DNA of 64,000 nucleotides from Niallia sp. NCCP-28 (GTDB lineage: Bacteria > Bacillota > Bacilli > Bacillales > Cytobacillaceae). The notes below the pieces were generated by a model that saw only the letters and a program-made list of their open reading frames with translations, did no database searches and was not told the DNA's origin. The stretch lies in the NCBI RefSeq assembly GCF_023168165.1, contig NZ_BQYJ01000008.1:117387-181386 (forward strand). Reading direction: 5' to 3'. Below are positions 24,976-34,546 of this stretch, piece after piece (positions within the stretch are counted from its first letter, which is position 1; each line of letters starts with the position of its first letter). The position numbers were made by a program, and so were the translations under genes.

Positions 24976-25914
24976 TTAATTATTTGTTACATGCAAAGTT
25001 CCACTATTTACGATGGAAATTCTTGTATTTTGTTTTCCTTTTAAATACTTTGCTGCTGTTAAAGATTCTGCTTCCACTGAATCTCTGCTAGCATCATTTT
25101 CCTTTTTATTATCTGTTTTCCATTGATGATTTTCACTGTCTAAAATCTCCGTATCCTTGACAGAAACCATTACATTATTTGTATTTTCTAAATTTAGTTC
25201 TAAAGAAGATGCATTTATAATGCTCCAATCATTTTGCAAATGACGAGGATTTACTTTTGTTTCATTTGCTCCTTCAACCTCTAATTTCACAGAAGTTGGA
25301 ATAAGAAAAGTCGCATTAGTAGTGGCATAGGAAGATGAAAAACCTGATGAATGTTTAGGCAGTTCTTTCATCTGCAAATAAATAGTATCTCCTTTTTCTT
25401 TCACAAGTATATAATCTTTCGGTTTATTTAAAATTACTTTATTTTCTGAATTGACCGTTCGATAAGTTCCGAATAAAGAAACAAAATCTTCAGACGTTCC
25501 CTCAATATTTAAGGGCATATTTTGCCCTTCCGTTTGGATAACAATTCTTTTTATATTATTTTTGATTGGAACATTTAATTCCGGCAAATCCATTGTTATT
25601 TCTTCTTTTGTCATTTCTTCTTGAAATAAATGCATCAATCCAGTAGATTGCAAAAAAACAATTGCTATACCTGCCGTTCCCACAATCCCCACTATAATAA
25701 TGCTGAACAAATCAAAGTTTAAATACGGTTTCTCTTGTTTTGAAGTAATTAAATAGATTAAAATTTCGATTCCTAAAATAACTAAAATAGCAGGCCACCA
25801 AACTCTTAGCACCATTGTGGAATCCCAATGAAGAAATTGAGATAATAACAAAAAAATTCCTAAAAAAAGTAATGACATCCCCATGGAAAAAGTGCCAACG
25901 CGCCATGTTCTCAA
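24976..25914 (-). CDS. Membrane protein with LiaI-like N-terminus and beta-rich C-terminal domain
   Basis: 312 aa from TTG (25914), with GGGGGAG about 5 nt upstream. Three hydrophobic segments fall within residues 8-110 (including LLFLGIFLLL, PAILVILGIEILIYLI and IIIVGIVGTAGIAIVFL), resembling the N-terminus of LiaI/LiaF-type envelope-stress proteins. The remaining 200 residues form a serine- and asparagine-rich, probably beta-stranded domain outside the membrane, somewhat like DUF4097 adhesin domains. It is the last gene of the ECF sigma operon. An accessory role in envelope sensing is inference; no specific family is certain. Confidence 0.7.
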   Translation of the reverse strand: MRTWRVGTFSMGMSLLFLGIFLLLSQFLHWDSTMVLRVWWPAILVILGIEILIYLITSKQEKPYLNFDLFSIIIVGIVGTAGIAIVFLQSTGLMHLFQEEMTKEEITMDLPELNVPIKNNIKRIVIQTEGQNMPLNIEGTSEDFVSLFGTYRTVNSENKVILNKPKDYILVKEKGDTIYLQMKELPKHSSGFSSSYATTNATFLIPTSVKLEVEGANETKVNPRHLQNDWSIINASSLELNLENTNNVMVSVKDTEILDSENHQWKTDNKKENDASRDSVEAESLTAAKYLKGKQNTRISIVNSGTLHVTNN

Positions 25915-25968
25915 AATTGCTCCCCCTTACGTTCCCAATTTTTAAAATAAAAAACTGCGAATGCTTCT

Positions 25969-27057
25969 CTATTTATTCGTTGCCTTTTTCTTACCCTTTA
26001 ATAAATATATTCCGCCGAAAATAAGGATTATGCATACGATCCCTGTCTGAAAATATTGATAAAACAAATATTGAAGATCGATATTAAATATCTCATTTAA
26101 TTTAGGAGAAAAGATTGGCAATAAAATATTTAACATTAAATAATATATACCTAATAGAACAAGACCTACACCAAACCACTTCTGATGGTTAATTAGATAG
26201 GAAATAACAGGTGTGTCCTCTAGAAGCTGATCCTCTCCTGCTTTTGATGCTTTTTGCAATCCATCAAAAAAACTATAAAACCAGATTAGAGGAATCAGGA
26301 ATAAAAAGATACCCATTCTTAATTCATTTAATATAAAGATGGAAAATAGAAAAGCTGCCATTAGCTGAATTCCTCTTTGCTGCAATCCTAAATACAGATG
26401 GCCTGCCCCTGGAAAAATCGATAGAAAAGTAGCAACCACTTTGCTTTTTTTTCCTTCTTCTCGATGTTTCTCAAAATCCTGAAAAATTGTTTGATCAACT
26501 AAAAGCTCTCCATTTTGTTTTTTTGCAAATTGCTGCATGGCATCAAAGAATCCATATATCCATATAATAGGAAGAAAGGCGAGAAATACAAGAAATTCTT
26601 CTCTGCTTGTCAGAAATGTAACAAACAGCACCATCATTCCTAGTCCTAAAAATGAAGTTAATAAAGTCAACCCTCTGTTCATTAAACCTAATTGAATATG
26701 CCCCAAACCTGGGACAAAAGACAAAACAATTGTATAAAATCGTTCAGATTCTACTGTATTTACTAATAACGGCTCCCCATCAACTGTTTGTTTTTCAACA
26801 GGCAGCTTCCTTTTTAAATATCTGCTTGTTGTAATAAAAGTATCAATTATGCTGATGCAATAAATAATAAAGCCAAGCAACACCAGAAAGATTATTATCT
26901 CTCCTACAGTATACATAGTGCTCTGGATAAAAATTGTCAATAATGCTAATCCAAACACAGCGGCACCATATAAAAATCCCCTGACCTTTTCTCCGATATA
27001 AAACAGCCCTCCTCCTGGAAAAAATGCTAATATAAATGCGACGATCGGATTTTTCAT
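25969..27057 (-). CDS. Multi-pass membrane protein with three internal repeats
   Basis: 362 aa from the ATG at 27057, with AAGGAGG upstream and ATGA overlap with the anti-sigma gene. The longer reading from 27102 lies inside that gene. The protein has about ten hydrophobic segments and three copies of a module: FFPGGGLFYIGEKVRG, FVPGLGHIQLGLMNRG and IFPGAGHLYLGLQQRG, each followed by a hydrophobic hairpin and a polar loop (the last two closing with FFDAMQQ and FFDGLQK). The pattern recalls TM2-like domains (PGxGxxYxG) repeated in tandem. Its place in the sigma/anti-sigma operon suggests it takes part in signal sensing or envelope remodelling, but no function is known to me. Confidence 0.8.
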   Translation of the reverse strand: MKNPIVAFILAFFPGGGLFYIGEKVRGFLYGAAVFGLALLTIFIQSTMYTVGEIIIFLVLLGFIIYCISIIDTFITTSRYLKRKLPVEKQTVDGEPLLVNTVESERFYTIVLSFVPGLGHIQLGLMNRGLTLLTSFLGLGMMVLFVTFLTSREEFLVFLAFLPIIWIYGFFDAMQQFAKKQNGELLVDQTIFQDFEKHREEGKKSKVVATFLSIFPGAGHLYLGLQQRGIQLMAAFLFSIFILNELRMGIFLFLIPLIWFYSFFDGLQKASKAGEDQLLEDTPVISYLINHQKWFGVGLVLLGIYYLMLNILLPIFSPKLNEIFNIDLQYLFYQYFQTGIVCIILIFGGIYLLKGKKKATNK

Positions 27058-27530
27058 TTTTTCTTTTCCTCCTTCTTGTTGCTTTCCAATGTATCTATCC
27101 AAGAAAATGTTTTATCCACAAATCTAGTCATTTCCGATTCTTTATTTGCTGAAACTTCTGCTCTTTGAATTGTCTGTGTATGTTGAATAATGGTTTGGAA
27201 GACCCCTGTAGACATTAAAAATATTGTAGCAGCTGCGGCAAGCGTATAATGAAAAAAGGAAGATTGATAAATTGAGCGTTTTTTCTTTTGCTGTTTGCCT
27301 TCTTTTTCTTCTTCATCTGCACTAGCTATTTTCATCATAATTTGGTCTGTAAAATTGGTTTCATTAGAAATGGCAGGAAGTACTGTTTCTTGTTCCGCCA
27401 CCGCACCTACATATAAATCAAGACATTCATCGCAACTATATAAATGATTTTCTAACAGAATTCGCGTATCCTCATCCAATTCATCGTTTACATATTTTAG
27501 CCATTGGTCATAAGTATAATGGGTTGTCAT
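27054..27530 (-). CDS. Zinc-finger anti-sigma factor
   Basis: 158 aa from the ATG at 27530, overlapping the sigma gene stop by ATGA. The N-terminal cytoplasmic part has the ZAS signature: a His in ENHLYSC and the pair CDEC, which bind zinc and hold the sigma factor. One membrane helix (FHYTLAAAATIFLMSTGVF) lies in the middle, and a short lysine-ended extracytoplasmic tail follows. The sigma-then-anti-sigma order and coupling are standard for ECF systems. Release mechanism, by proteolysis or by the membrane partner, is not evident. Confidence 0.9.
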   Translation of the reverse strand: MTTHYTYDQWLKYVNDELDEDTRILLENHLYSCDECLDLYVGAVAEQETVLPAISNETNFTDQIMMKIASADEEEKEGKQQKKKRSIYQSSFFHYTLAAAATIFLMSTGVFQTIIQHTQTIQRAEVSANKESEMTRFVDKTFSWIDTLESNKKEEKKK

Positions 27531-28063
27531 AAAAAGTCTTCCTCCCTCCAGTGCTTTTTCATCCAAATCCTCGCTCGATACAGCTTTGTCTCAATGGTTT
27601 TCACTTGAACATTTTGCTCCAGCGCCATTTCCTGATAGCTTTTTTCGGCAATATAGTAACCATATATAACATCTCGATAATTATCTGGCAGTTCATTTAA
27701 CCTTTCTCTTACCAATCTCCGCCTTTCTCGATGGATAACTTCTGTTTCTAAGTCTTTTCCATCTTTGTCTTCCCTATCAAATTCCACGGTTTCTGCTATA
27801 TCTTCTCTTCTTCTTTGCTGTTTTCTTTTTATATCAATGGCATAGTTAACAGCAATTCTAGTAATCCATGTTTTAAAGCCTTGGTTTTCGTATTTGGGGA
27901 GAGAAGTATAGATTTTCATAAATACTTCTTGTGCAGCATCTTCTGATTCCTTTTGGTCCTTTAAAACACTATAGATGACCCGAAACAAATCATTATGGTA
28001 TTTTCCCACTAACAGCCGGAATGCTTCGTCATCTCCAAGCTTTACTTTTTCAATTAATACCAA
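27527..28063 (-). CDS. ECF-type RNA polymerase sigma factor
   Basis: 178 aa. Region 2 (YHNDLFRVIYSVLKDQKESEDAAQEVFMKIY) binds core polymerase and the -10. Region 4 (LPDNYRDVIYGYYIAEKSYQEMALEQNVQVKTIETKLYRAR) binds the -35. No sigma 1.1 or region 3, so it is a group 4 (ECF) factor. The TTG at 28063 has its G-rich SD (GGGGGGGAG) about 13 nt away, so a slightly earlier unusual start is possible. It leads a four-gene operon with its anti-sigma and two membrane proteins. I cannot assign it to a named B. subtilis ECF factor. Confidence 0.92.
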   Translation of the reverse strand: MVLIEKVKLGDDEAFRLLVGKYHNDLFRVIYSVLKDQKESEDAAQEVFMKIYTSLPKYENQGFKTWITRIAVNYAIDIKRKQQRRREDIAETVEFDREDKDGKDLETEVIHRERRRLVRERLNELPDNYRDVIYGYYIAEKSYQEMALEQNVQVKTIETKLYRARIWMKKHWREEDFL

Positions 28064-28144
28064 GTCACTAATGCTTCTCCCCCCCTTTCTGTAACCCGCT
28101 TCTATATAAATAGACGTTATATATTCCTATCATCCCTACACTCT

Positions 28145-28209
28145 CTTAAAAATTTTTCTTAAGGCTAAATTTTAAACAACCTTCTTAAAAAACATCCTTA
28201 AGCTAATTA
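28145..28209. repeat. Five TTAA boxes at exact 13-bp spacing upstream of the sigma gene
   Basis: (C/T)TTAA starts at 28145, 28158, 28171, 28184 and 28197, each exactly 13 bp from the last, in the intergenic region between the ECF operon and the divergent membrane protein. The sequence between boxes is not conserved. It may be a regulator-binding array or a chance result of AT-rich sequence. Confidence 0.35.
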
Positions 28210-28305
28210 TCCAATGCTTTAAGAAGTTATGCGGAAATATACAATTGTCTTATCCTATATCTGCTTTTTCCTTCTGGCATTTTTATGTAAAGAAAAAGCC
28301 AATAA

Positions 28306-28331
28306 TGAAACTATTTATCCATCTTTACGTA
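28306..28331 (+). promoter_or_regulatory. ECF-type promoter (TGAAAC-16-CGTA)
   Basis: TGAAAC (28306-28311), exactly 16 bp, then CGTA (28328-28331) match the consensus of sigma-W-class ECF promoters. The SD and ATG of the 556-aa membrane protein follow directly downstream. Either the divergent ECF factor or another one such as sigma-W could use it. Confidence 0.65.
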
Positions 28332-28365
28332 TTAATGATGGGAATTAGTAAAAAGGAGGAAAACA

Positions 28366-30036
28366 ATGCTTTATTTATTTGCTTTACTTGCATTAACTTT
28401 AAATCCCTTTGTGTGGATTGCCTATTACAAAAAAAGAAGCTTTATTTATTCTCAAATTTTTCGTGTTATTTTCGGTCTATTCTTTTTATTCATTTTAGAC
28501 TATATCCAATTAATCGATTATTCTACACAAGCATTAATAAAATTTGGTTTATTTTATATGGCCTTTTTCTTTTTTTGCGATTTAATTTACCCACATGTAA
28601 AAGGATATTTCATTTTTGGATCACTCGCCATCCTTTTTTTATTGATAAGTGCCTATTTGCAAATTGTGTACCCTTATACAATTGCAAATGATAAATATGA
28701 ATTTGTCGTAAAAAAAACAACAGTAGCAAGCCGGGAAAAAGAATCTATGGATGAAAAGCATATTGCAGTAGTGCCGGAAAGCTACGCCAGATACCGAAGT
28801 GAAAAGAAATTAGGTGAACTCGCTCACTCCTCCTATTATGACCTTGGAGATTCTACCCTTCAGAAAATCGATGAAGAGCTGTTTTGGGTTACACCTATTG
28901 AATATACGGGATTTTTTAAATGGACAAAAGGAAAGGATGTACCAGGATACATTAAAATGAGCGCAGAAGATGAAAATAAGGATGCTGTATTAGTAAAATC
29001 AGCTATGAAATATGTACCATCCGCTTATTTTCAAGAAGACTTAAAAAGGCTCGTTCGCAGCAAATATAAACATACTATTTTGCTAGAAGCAAGTTTTGAA
29101 CCTGATGATCAAGATAACCCATATTATGTTGTTCCATATGGCGATTATAATAAATTCCGCCAAATGGTCGATATAAAAGGAATCTATATAGTAAATCCTC
29201 AAACAGGCGATATTAAAAATCATTTGCTGAATAATATCCCAGAATATATTGATCATGTTATTCCAACAAGTGTGGCAGAAGATTGGAATGAATGGTATGG
29301 AAAATATGTCCATGGCTTTTGGAACACTATCTTCTCTAAAGAAGACATCATTTCTCCAACAAAGTGGGAAGATATCAATGAAGTCAACGGAGTGTTTAAT
29401 AAAGATCTGCAGTTAAACTGGTTTACTGATTTCACTCGTTCAAAATCTGGAAGCGGGTCAATGGTTGGCTATTCCATGATGAATGCTCGTACGGGAAAAT
29501 TAACCTTCTATACCGATGCCAATGGATCACTAAATGGAAAAGCCGCCATAAATGTTGCTGAAAAAACATTCCGAGCGGAAAAATATGAGGCTGGTACTCC
29601 ATTGCTTTATACAATTTATGGACAATTCACATGGGTAGTGCCGCTTATGGACAGCAATAATGTCCTTCGAGAGATGATGCTTGTAAACGCAAAGGATGAA
29701 AAAATATACAGCCACAGCAATGCAAAAGCTAAACTGTTTAATGATTATAAATACGCACTTGCTACACAATTAAAGGATGACAAAAGCATTCCAACCGATA
29801 TTGCAAATAAGAAAAAAACAGCAGGAAAAATTAGCTATGTATATAAAGCAGAGGAAGCAAATAGTACGATAGTGAAATTTATGTTGTCTGGACAGGATAA
29901 AATCTTCCAAGTTTCATCTACTGATTTTCCTTATAGTATTTTTATTGAAAAAGGGATGAATGTATCTATTAATTATATAGATACAGAAGAACTAGTCGTT
30001 TCTGTAGATAGTCTCACAATTGAAAAGCTTCAGTAG
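28366..30036 (+). CDS. Large membrane-anchored protein of unknown function, predicted ECF target
   Basis: 556 aa. The first 105 residues contain about four membrane helices. The rest is a soluble, probably extracytoplasmic region of about 450 residues rich in Tyr, Lys and Asp, with segments such as YIVNPQTGDIKNHLL and SMMNARTGKLTFY that look like repeated beta-hairpin turns. AAGGAGG lies 7 nt before ATG, and an ECF promoter precedes it. It is divergent from the ECF operon. Family not recognised; an envelope-stress effector is inferred from the promoter. Confidence 0.75.
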   Translation: MLYLFALLALTLNPFVWIAYYKKRSFIYSQIFRVIFGLFFLFILDYIQLIDYSTQALIKFGLFYMAFFFFCDLIYPHVKGYFIFGSLAILFLLISAYLQIVYPYTIANDKYEFVVKKTTVASREKESMDEKHIAVVPESYARYRSEKKLGELAHSSYYDLGDSTLQKIDEELFWVTPIEYTGFFKWTKGKDVPGYIKMSAEDENKDAVLVKSAMKYVPSAYFQEDLKRLVRSKYKHTILLEASFEPDDQDNPYYVVPYGDYNKFRQMVDIKGIYIVNPQTGDIKNHLLNNIPEYIDHVIPTSVAEDWNEWYGKYVHGFWNTIFSKEDIISPTKWEDINEVNGVFNKDLQLNWFTDFTRSKSGSGSMVGYSMMNARTGKLTFYTDANGSLNGKAAINVAEKTFRAEKYEAGTPLLYTIYGQFTWVVPLMDSNNVLREMMLVNAKDEKIYSHSNAKAKLFNDYKYALATQLKDDKSIPTDIANKKKTAGKISYVYKAEEANSTIVKFMLSGQDKIFQVSSTDFPYSIFIEKGMNVSINYIDTEELVVSVDSLTIEKLQ

Positions 30037-30040
30037 CTTT

Positions 30041-30069
30041 AAAAAGGGGAAAAGTTTCCCCTTTTTTTA
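30041..30069 (+). terminator. Terminator after the ECF-target gene
   Basis: A 12-bp stem (30041-30052 with 30055-30066) has only a 2-nt direct loop and a T-run, 5 nt after the stop codon. Confidence 0.85.
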
Positions 30070-30193
30070 TTTCATAAGAACCAGCAGCGTTACCTTCATG
30101 CAAAAAAACAAAAATAAGGGATAAATGGACAAACCTAACCTTCTCCTGGCATATATTATTAGTAGCAAGAAATTCACAAAAAGGAGAATGCCT

Positions 30194-30808
30194 TTGTTTA
30201 CACTCTTTTTTTTCGCTTATCTAATTGGTTCTTTCCCCACTGCATTAATAATCGGCAAAGTATTTTATGGAATTGATATCAGGAAGTATGGCAGTTTTAA
30301 TCCAGGAGCAACGAATTCTCTAAGAGTACTTGGAAAAGGAGCCGGAATAACCGTTCTGCTATTCGATATCGGCAAAGGAGCTCTGGCTGCTGCACTTCCT
30401 TTTCTTTTTGAAGTGGATATAGACCCCTTGTATCCAGGGCTTGCTGCCGTTCTCGGCCATTGTTTCCCAATACTAGCTGGCTTTAGAGGGGGAAAAGCTA
30501 TTGCAACAACCGCCGGGGCCTTGCTTATTGCCAATCCGCTGATGCTTTTTATTTCTTATATTACCTTTTTTCTTGTTATATTTATTACAAAATACGTTTT
30601 TTTAGGCAGCATCTCAATTGGAATAACACTGCTCCTATATGTGCTGATTGAACCAGGCTTAAAACATGAACTGCTCTTTTTTCTCTATCTAATTTTATTA
30701 ATCTATCTTCATCGTTCTAATATTATTAATTTTATTCATCATAAGGAACCAATTTTTAATGATAAAAACCTTAAAAAAGATCGAATTAATCCAAAGAAGA
30801 AACCATAA
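30194..30808 (+). CDS. plsY: Glycerol-3-phosphate acyltransferase PlsY
   Basis: 204 aa from the TTG at 30194. AAAGGAG lies 8 nt upstream and the resulting opening FTLFFFAYLIGSFPTALIIGK matches PlsY proteins; the longer reading from 30125 lacks an SD. Five membrane helices are predicted. Conserved PlsY motifs are present: GSFNPGATNSLRVLGK, VLGHCFPILAGFRGGKAIAT and the C-terminal HRSNIINF. It transfers an acyl group from acyl-phosphate to glycerol-3-phosphate, the first step of phospholipid synthesis. The basic C-terminal tail extends about 25 residues beyond the last motif. In B. subtilis plsY lies beside parE/parC, so its position here is unusual and a second copy elsewhere is possible. Confidence 0.93.
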   Translation: MFTLFFFAYLIGSFPTALIIGKVFYGIDIRKYGSFNPGATNSLRVLGKGAGITVLLFDIGKGALAAALPFLFEVDIDPLYPGLAAVLGHCFPILAGFRGGKAIATTAGALLIANPLMLFISYITFFLVIFITKYVFLGSISIGITLLLYVLIEPGLKHELLFFLYLILLIYLHRSNIINFIHHKEPIFNDKNLKKDRINPKKKP

Positions 30809-30858
30809 AGTGAAACTTCATTCAGTGGGGGTTTTACTGCCCGTTAATGCAGGATAAA
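30806..30858 (+). repeat. Dispersed intergenic repeat, copy C (short form)
   Basis: It begins in the plsY stop codon with TAAAGTGAAACTTCATTCAG, then TGGGGG, then CTGCCCGTTAATGCAGGATA plus AA. The central CCCCCACCTAGATTT block present in copies B and D is missing, so this is a deletion form. Confidence 0.75.
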
Positions 30859-30945
30859 TTCTTATGCTAAAACCCTTTTGTCGATAAAAATGGCAAATCA
30901 GCACTTTTCCTGGGAAATGAACTACAATCTTGTCGAAAAAAAACA

Positions 30946-30985
30946 AAAAGGCAAAGGATTGTTTTCCTTTGCCTTTTGCTTTTTT
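30946..30985. terminator. Terminator of gatCAB
   Basis: A 13-bp perfect stem (30946-30958 with 30965-30977) has T-rich flanks on both strands. It lies just past the gatB stop codon and can also stop plsY transcription. Confidence 0.9.
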
Positions 30986-32411
30986 ATCTTTTAGAAATTT
31001 CTTGTACTAGCAATTTATTTAAAATTTGCGGATTTGCTTGTCCTTTTGTCGCTTTCATAATTTGTCCCACAAGGAAACCAATTGCTTTTTGCTTGCCATT
31101 TTTAAAGTCTTCAATGGATTGGGGATTATTATCTAATGCTTCTCCAATAATTTTAAGCAATGCACCTTCATCGGAGATTTGCACTAATCCTTTTTCTTTG
31201 ACGATGACTTCTGCATTTCCACCCTTTTCAATTAACTCCTTAAATACTACTTTCGCTATTTTGCTGGAAATTGTTCCATTTTCAATCAATTTGATCATTC
31301 CAGCTAAGTTTTCAGGAGTAAGAGCCACTTCAGCTAGTTCTTTTTGTTCTGCATTGATATAGGCAGAAACATCGCCCATCAACCAGTTGGAAGCTAACTT
31401 TGCATCAGCACCGTTGGCAACTGTTTCTTCAAAGAAGTCTGCCATTTCTTTTGTTACGGTTAAAACATTTGCATCATATTCTGGCAATCCAAGTTCTTCT
31501 ACATAACGTTTTTTGCGAGCATCTGGAAGTTCTGGAATTTCTGCACGAATGCGCGATTTCCAGTCTTCATCAATATAAAGATCCAACAAGTCAGGCTCTG
31601 GAAAATAACGATAATCATCTGAACCTTCTTTTACACGCATTAATAGCGTCTTGCTTGTCGCCTCATCAAAACGGCGAGTTTCTTGCTCGATCAAACCGCC
31701 TGCAGTCACTACTTCTCTTTGTCTTTTTTCTTCATATTCCAATCCTTTGCGGACGAAGTTAAAAGAGTTTAGGTTTTTTAATTCTGTTTTTGTGCCAAGT
31801 TCTTCTTGGCCAACTGGACGAATAGAAATGTTCGCATCACAGCGAAGTGATCCTTCTTCCATTTTACAGTCGGATACACCTGTATATTGAATAATCGACT
31901 TCAGTTTCTCTAAATAAGCATATGCTTCATTTGGTGTACGAATATCTGGCTCTGATACAATTTCAATCAGAGGTGTGCCTTGACGGTTAAAATCCACTAA
32001 TGAATAGCCATTCTCATGATTTAATTTTCCAGCATCCTCTTCCATATGAACACGTGTAATGCCAATTTTCTTTTTATAGCCGTCTACTTCAATTTCAATC
32101 CAGCCGTTTTCGCCAATTGGTTTGTCAAACTGAGAAATCTGATATGCTTTCGGATTATCAGGATAAAAGTAGTTCTTGCGGTCAAATTTTGTATCTGTAG
32201 CGATTTCGCAATTTAGTGCCATAGATGCTTTCATCGCATAATCGACTACTTTTCTATTTAATACAGGCAAAACACCAGGATACCCCAAATCAACTACGGT
32301 TGTATTTGTATTTGGATCAGCGCCAAAATGATTCGGGCTGCTTGAGAAGATTTTTGATTTTGTTTTTAGCTCTACATGTACTTCTAGTCCAATGACTGTT
32401 TCAAATTCCAT
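30984..32411 (-). CDS. gatB: Asp/Glu-tRNA amidotransferase subunit B (GatB)
   Basis: 475 aa (B. subtilis 476) from the ATG at 32411, which follows GGGGTG by 6 nt; a GTG at 32420 in frame is part of that SD. Family motifs: [19 protein letters not shown], and the kinase-like body with a C-terminal YqeY-like tail domain (from about residue 330). It activates the misacylated Glu-tRNA(Gln) or Asp-tRNA(Asn) by ATP so the GatA-derived ammonia can amidate it. It is last gene of gatCAB, 12 nt after gatA. Confidence 0.96.
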   Translation of the reverse strand: MEFETVIGLEVHVELKTKSKIFSSSPNHFGADPNTNTTVVDLGYPGVLPVLNRKVVDYAMKASMALNCEIATDTKFDRKNYFYPDNPKAYQISQFDKPIGENGWIEIEVDGYKKKIGITRVHMEEDAGKLNHENGYSLVDFNRQGTPLIEIVSEPDIRTPNEAYAYLEKLKSIIQYTGVSDCKMEEGSLRCDANISIRPVGQEELGTKTELKNLNSFNFVRKGLEYEEKRQREVVTAGGLIEQETRRFDEATSKTLLMRVKEGSDDYRYFPEPDLLDLYIDEDWKSRIRAEIPELPDARKKRYVEELGLPEYDANVLTVTKEMADFFEETVANGADAKLASNWLMGDVSAYINAEQKELAEVALTPENLAGMIKLIENGTISSKIAKVVFKELIEKGGNAEVIVKEKGLVQISDEGALLKIIGEALDNNPQSIEDFKNGKQKAIGFLVGQIMKATKGQANPQILNKLLVQEISKR

Positions 32412-32423
32412 AATTCTCACCCC

Positions 32424-33881
32424 TTACAGTGTTGGTTTTTGGTTATGATAGTCTGTTGCTTGTTCAAATGCATAAGCAACTTTATAAATGCTTTGTTCGT
32501 CAAAATGCTTTCCAATTATTTGCAGACCTAATGGCAGACCATTGGAAAAACCGCATGGTACAGATATTCCAGGAACACCTGCTAAGTTAACAGGAATAGT
32601 CAAAATATCATTAGCGTACATCGTTAATGGATCGTCAACATTTTCTCCGATTTTAAATGCTGGTGTTGGCGTTGTAGGCCCGATAATGACATCAAATTTT
32701 TCAAATACATCTTCAAAGTCTTTTTTAATTAATGTACGCACTTTTTGCGCCTTTTTATAGTAAGCATCATAATAGCCAGAACTTAACGCGAAAGTTCCTA
32801 GCATTATTCTGCGTTTCACTTCATCTCCAAAGCCTTCAGCACGCGATTTTTTATATAGATCAATTAAGTTTTCTGCATCTTCCGCACGATAGCCATAGCG
32901 AATGCCGTCAAAACGGGAAAGATTAGCAGATGCTTCCGAAGAAGACAATAAATAATAAGTGGCTAAAGCATACTTGCTGTGCGGCAATGAAACCTCTTCC
33001 CAAGTCGCCCCTAATTTTTCCAATACTTTTAATGCTTCTAGCACAGAGTTTCGTACATCTTCTTGTACACCTTCACCAAGATATTCTTTTGGCACTGCAA
33101 TTTTTAAACCTTTTACATCGCCAGTTAAGCCTTTCACAAAGTCAGGAACCTCTACATTAGCAGATGTAGAATCCATTGGATCCATACCTGAGATTGCTTG
33201 CAGAAGATAGGCATTATCTTCAACGTTTCTTGTAATTGGGCCAATTTGATCTAAAGAGGAAGCGAATGCGACCAGACCAAAACGGGAAATGCGTCCATAA
33301 GTCGGTTTTAGACCAACAACGCCGCAATATGCTGCCGGCTGGCGAATGGAACCACCTGTATCAGAACCAAGAGAAAATAAAACTTCGCCGGCTGCAACCG
33401 AAGCCGCTGAACCGCCTGAAGAACCACCTGGCACCGTGTTAAGATTCCATGGGTTTTTTGTTTTTTGATAATAAGAATTTTCGGTAGAAGACCCCATTGC
33501 AAACTCATCCATATTTAATTTTCCAATTGTAATTGTTTCCGCATTATGTAATTTTTCCATTACCGTTGCATTATAAATAGGAGTAAAATTCTCAAGGATT
33601 CTACTAGAACATGTAGTGCGTAAATCTTTTGTTACAATATTATCCTTAATTCCAATAGGCATGCCAAAAAGGGAACCTTTCATTTGCCCTGAAACTAGCT
33701 TCTCATCTAATAATTTTGCTGTCATTAAAGCATTTTCTTCGTCTAATGTTACGAAAGCTTGTACTTTATCATCCACATCTTTGATACGGTTATAGGATTC
33801 CTTTACTAAATCAGTAACAGATACTTCTTTCTTTTGCAGCAATTCATGCAAATCTCTAACCTTATGATCAAATAAACTCAT
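32424..33881 (-). CDS. gatA: Glu-tRNA amidotransferase subunit A (GatA)
   Basis: 485 aa, identical in length to the B. subtilis protein. Amidase-signature family with the catalytic Ser-cisSer-Lys triad: Lys79 (GIKDN), Ser154 ([10 protein letters not shown]) and Ser178 (TGGSIRQ). It hydrolyses glutamine and channels ammonia to GatB. It lies 12 nt after gatC in the order C-A-B. Confidence 0.97.
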   Translation of the reverse strand: MSLFDHKVRDLHELLQKKEVSVTDLVKESYNRIKDVDDKVQAFVTLDEENALMTAKLLDEKLVSGQMKGSLFGMPIGIKDNIVTKDLRTTCSSRILENFTPIYNATVMEKLHNAETITIGKLNMDEFAMGSSTENSYYQKTKNPWNLNTVPGGSSGGSAASVAAGEVLFSLGSDTGGSIRQPAAYCGVVGLKPTYGRISRFGLVAFASSLDQIGPITRNVEDNAYLLQAISGMDPMDSTSANVEVPDFVKGLTGDVKGLKIAVPKEYLGEGVQEDVRNSVLEALKVLEKLGATWEEVSLPHSKYALATYYLLSSSEASANLSRFDGIRYGYRAEDAENLIDLYKKSRAEGFGDEVKRRIMLGTFALSSGYYDAYYKKAQKVRTLIKKDFEDVFEKFDVIIGPTTPTPAFKIGENVDDPLTMYANDILTIPVNLAGVPGISVPCGFSNGLPLGLQIIGKHFDEQSIYKVAYAFEQATDYHNQKPTL

Positions 33882-33893
33882 TTAGTTCCCTCC

Positions 33894-34184
33894 TTATTCG
33901 ATAATAGATGGCACTTTTATCTGTCCATCTTGATGATCTGGTGCATTTTTTACTACTTCTTCAATCGGCAGACCTTTAGTTGGCACATCTTCACGCATTA
34001 CATTTTTCATATCTAGGACATGAGATGTTGGTTCAATTCCTTCTGTATCTAATTCATTCAACTCTTCAGCAAAGGAAATGATAGCATCCAGCTGTTTTTG
34101 GAATTTTTCTGCTTCTTCCTCGGTAATAGCAAGTCTCGCTAAGTTTGCAACATGCTTTACTTCTTCAATTGTAATTCTTGACAT
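33894..34184 (-). CDS. gatC: Glu-tRNA amidotransferase subunit C (GatC)
   Basis: 96 aa from the ATG at 34184 (B. subtilis 96 aa), which has GGAGGTGAC 4 nt upstream. A longer reading from 34238 has no [22 protein letters not shown] is the typical opening. The protein wraps around GatA and GatB and stabilises the complex. It is first gene of gatCAB. Confidence 0.96.
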   Translation of the reverse strand: MSRITIEEVKHVANLARLAITEEEAEKFQKQLDAIISFAEELNELDTEGIEPTSHVLDMKNVMREDVPTKGLPIEEVVKNAPDHQDGQIKVPSIIE

Positions 34185-34457
34185 AATTGTCACCTCCAAA
34201 ATATACGAACAGCACAATAATCTGATAATATCAAACAACGCTTAAGTAAGGCAACAAGAACCATAAAGTAAAATCACTTTATCATTTATATTGTCTCCCA
34301 AAAGCAGATAAGTGTGCAAAAGACCCTATTTCATTATAATAGATTATTTGCTTTTAAGATGTATTTATCATGAAAACTTCTACAATATTATACTCCATTA
34401 GTAAAAACGGAGAAAATCTTATACAATAAGTGATAGTATAGCTTGTCCATCTTAATC

Positions 34458-34486
34458 TTGTTCCATTTTACGGACATTGCTAATAA
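34458..34486 (+). promoter_or_regulatory. ohrR: Possible promoter of ohrR
   Basis: TTGTTC (34458-34463), a 17-bp spacer and TAATAA (34481-34486) lie about 60 bp before the ohrR start. The match is moderate. I see nothing else definable in the 34185-34546 gap. Confidence 0.45.
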
Positions 34487-34546
34487 TGTCAATCTTTTTC
34501 AACAATCTTATATAGAAGAAATACAGCAGAAAATGTGGTGAAAAAA

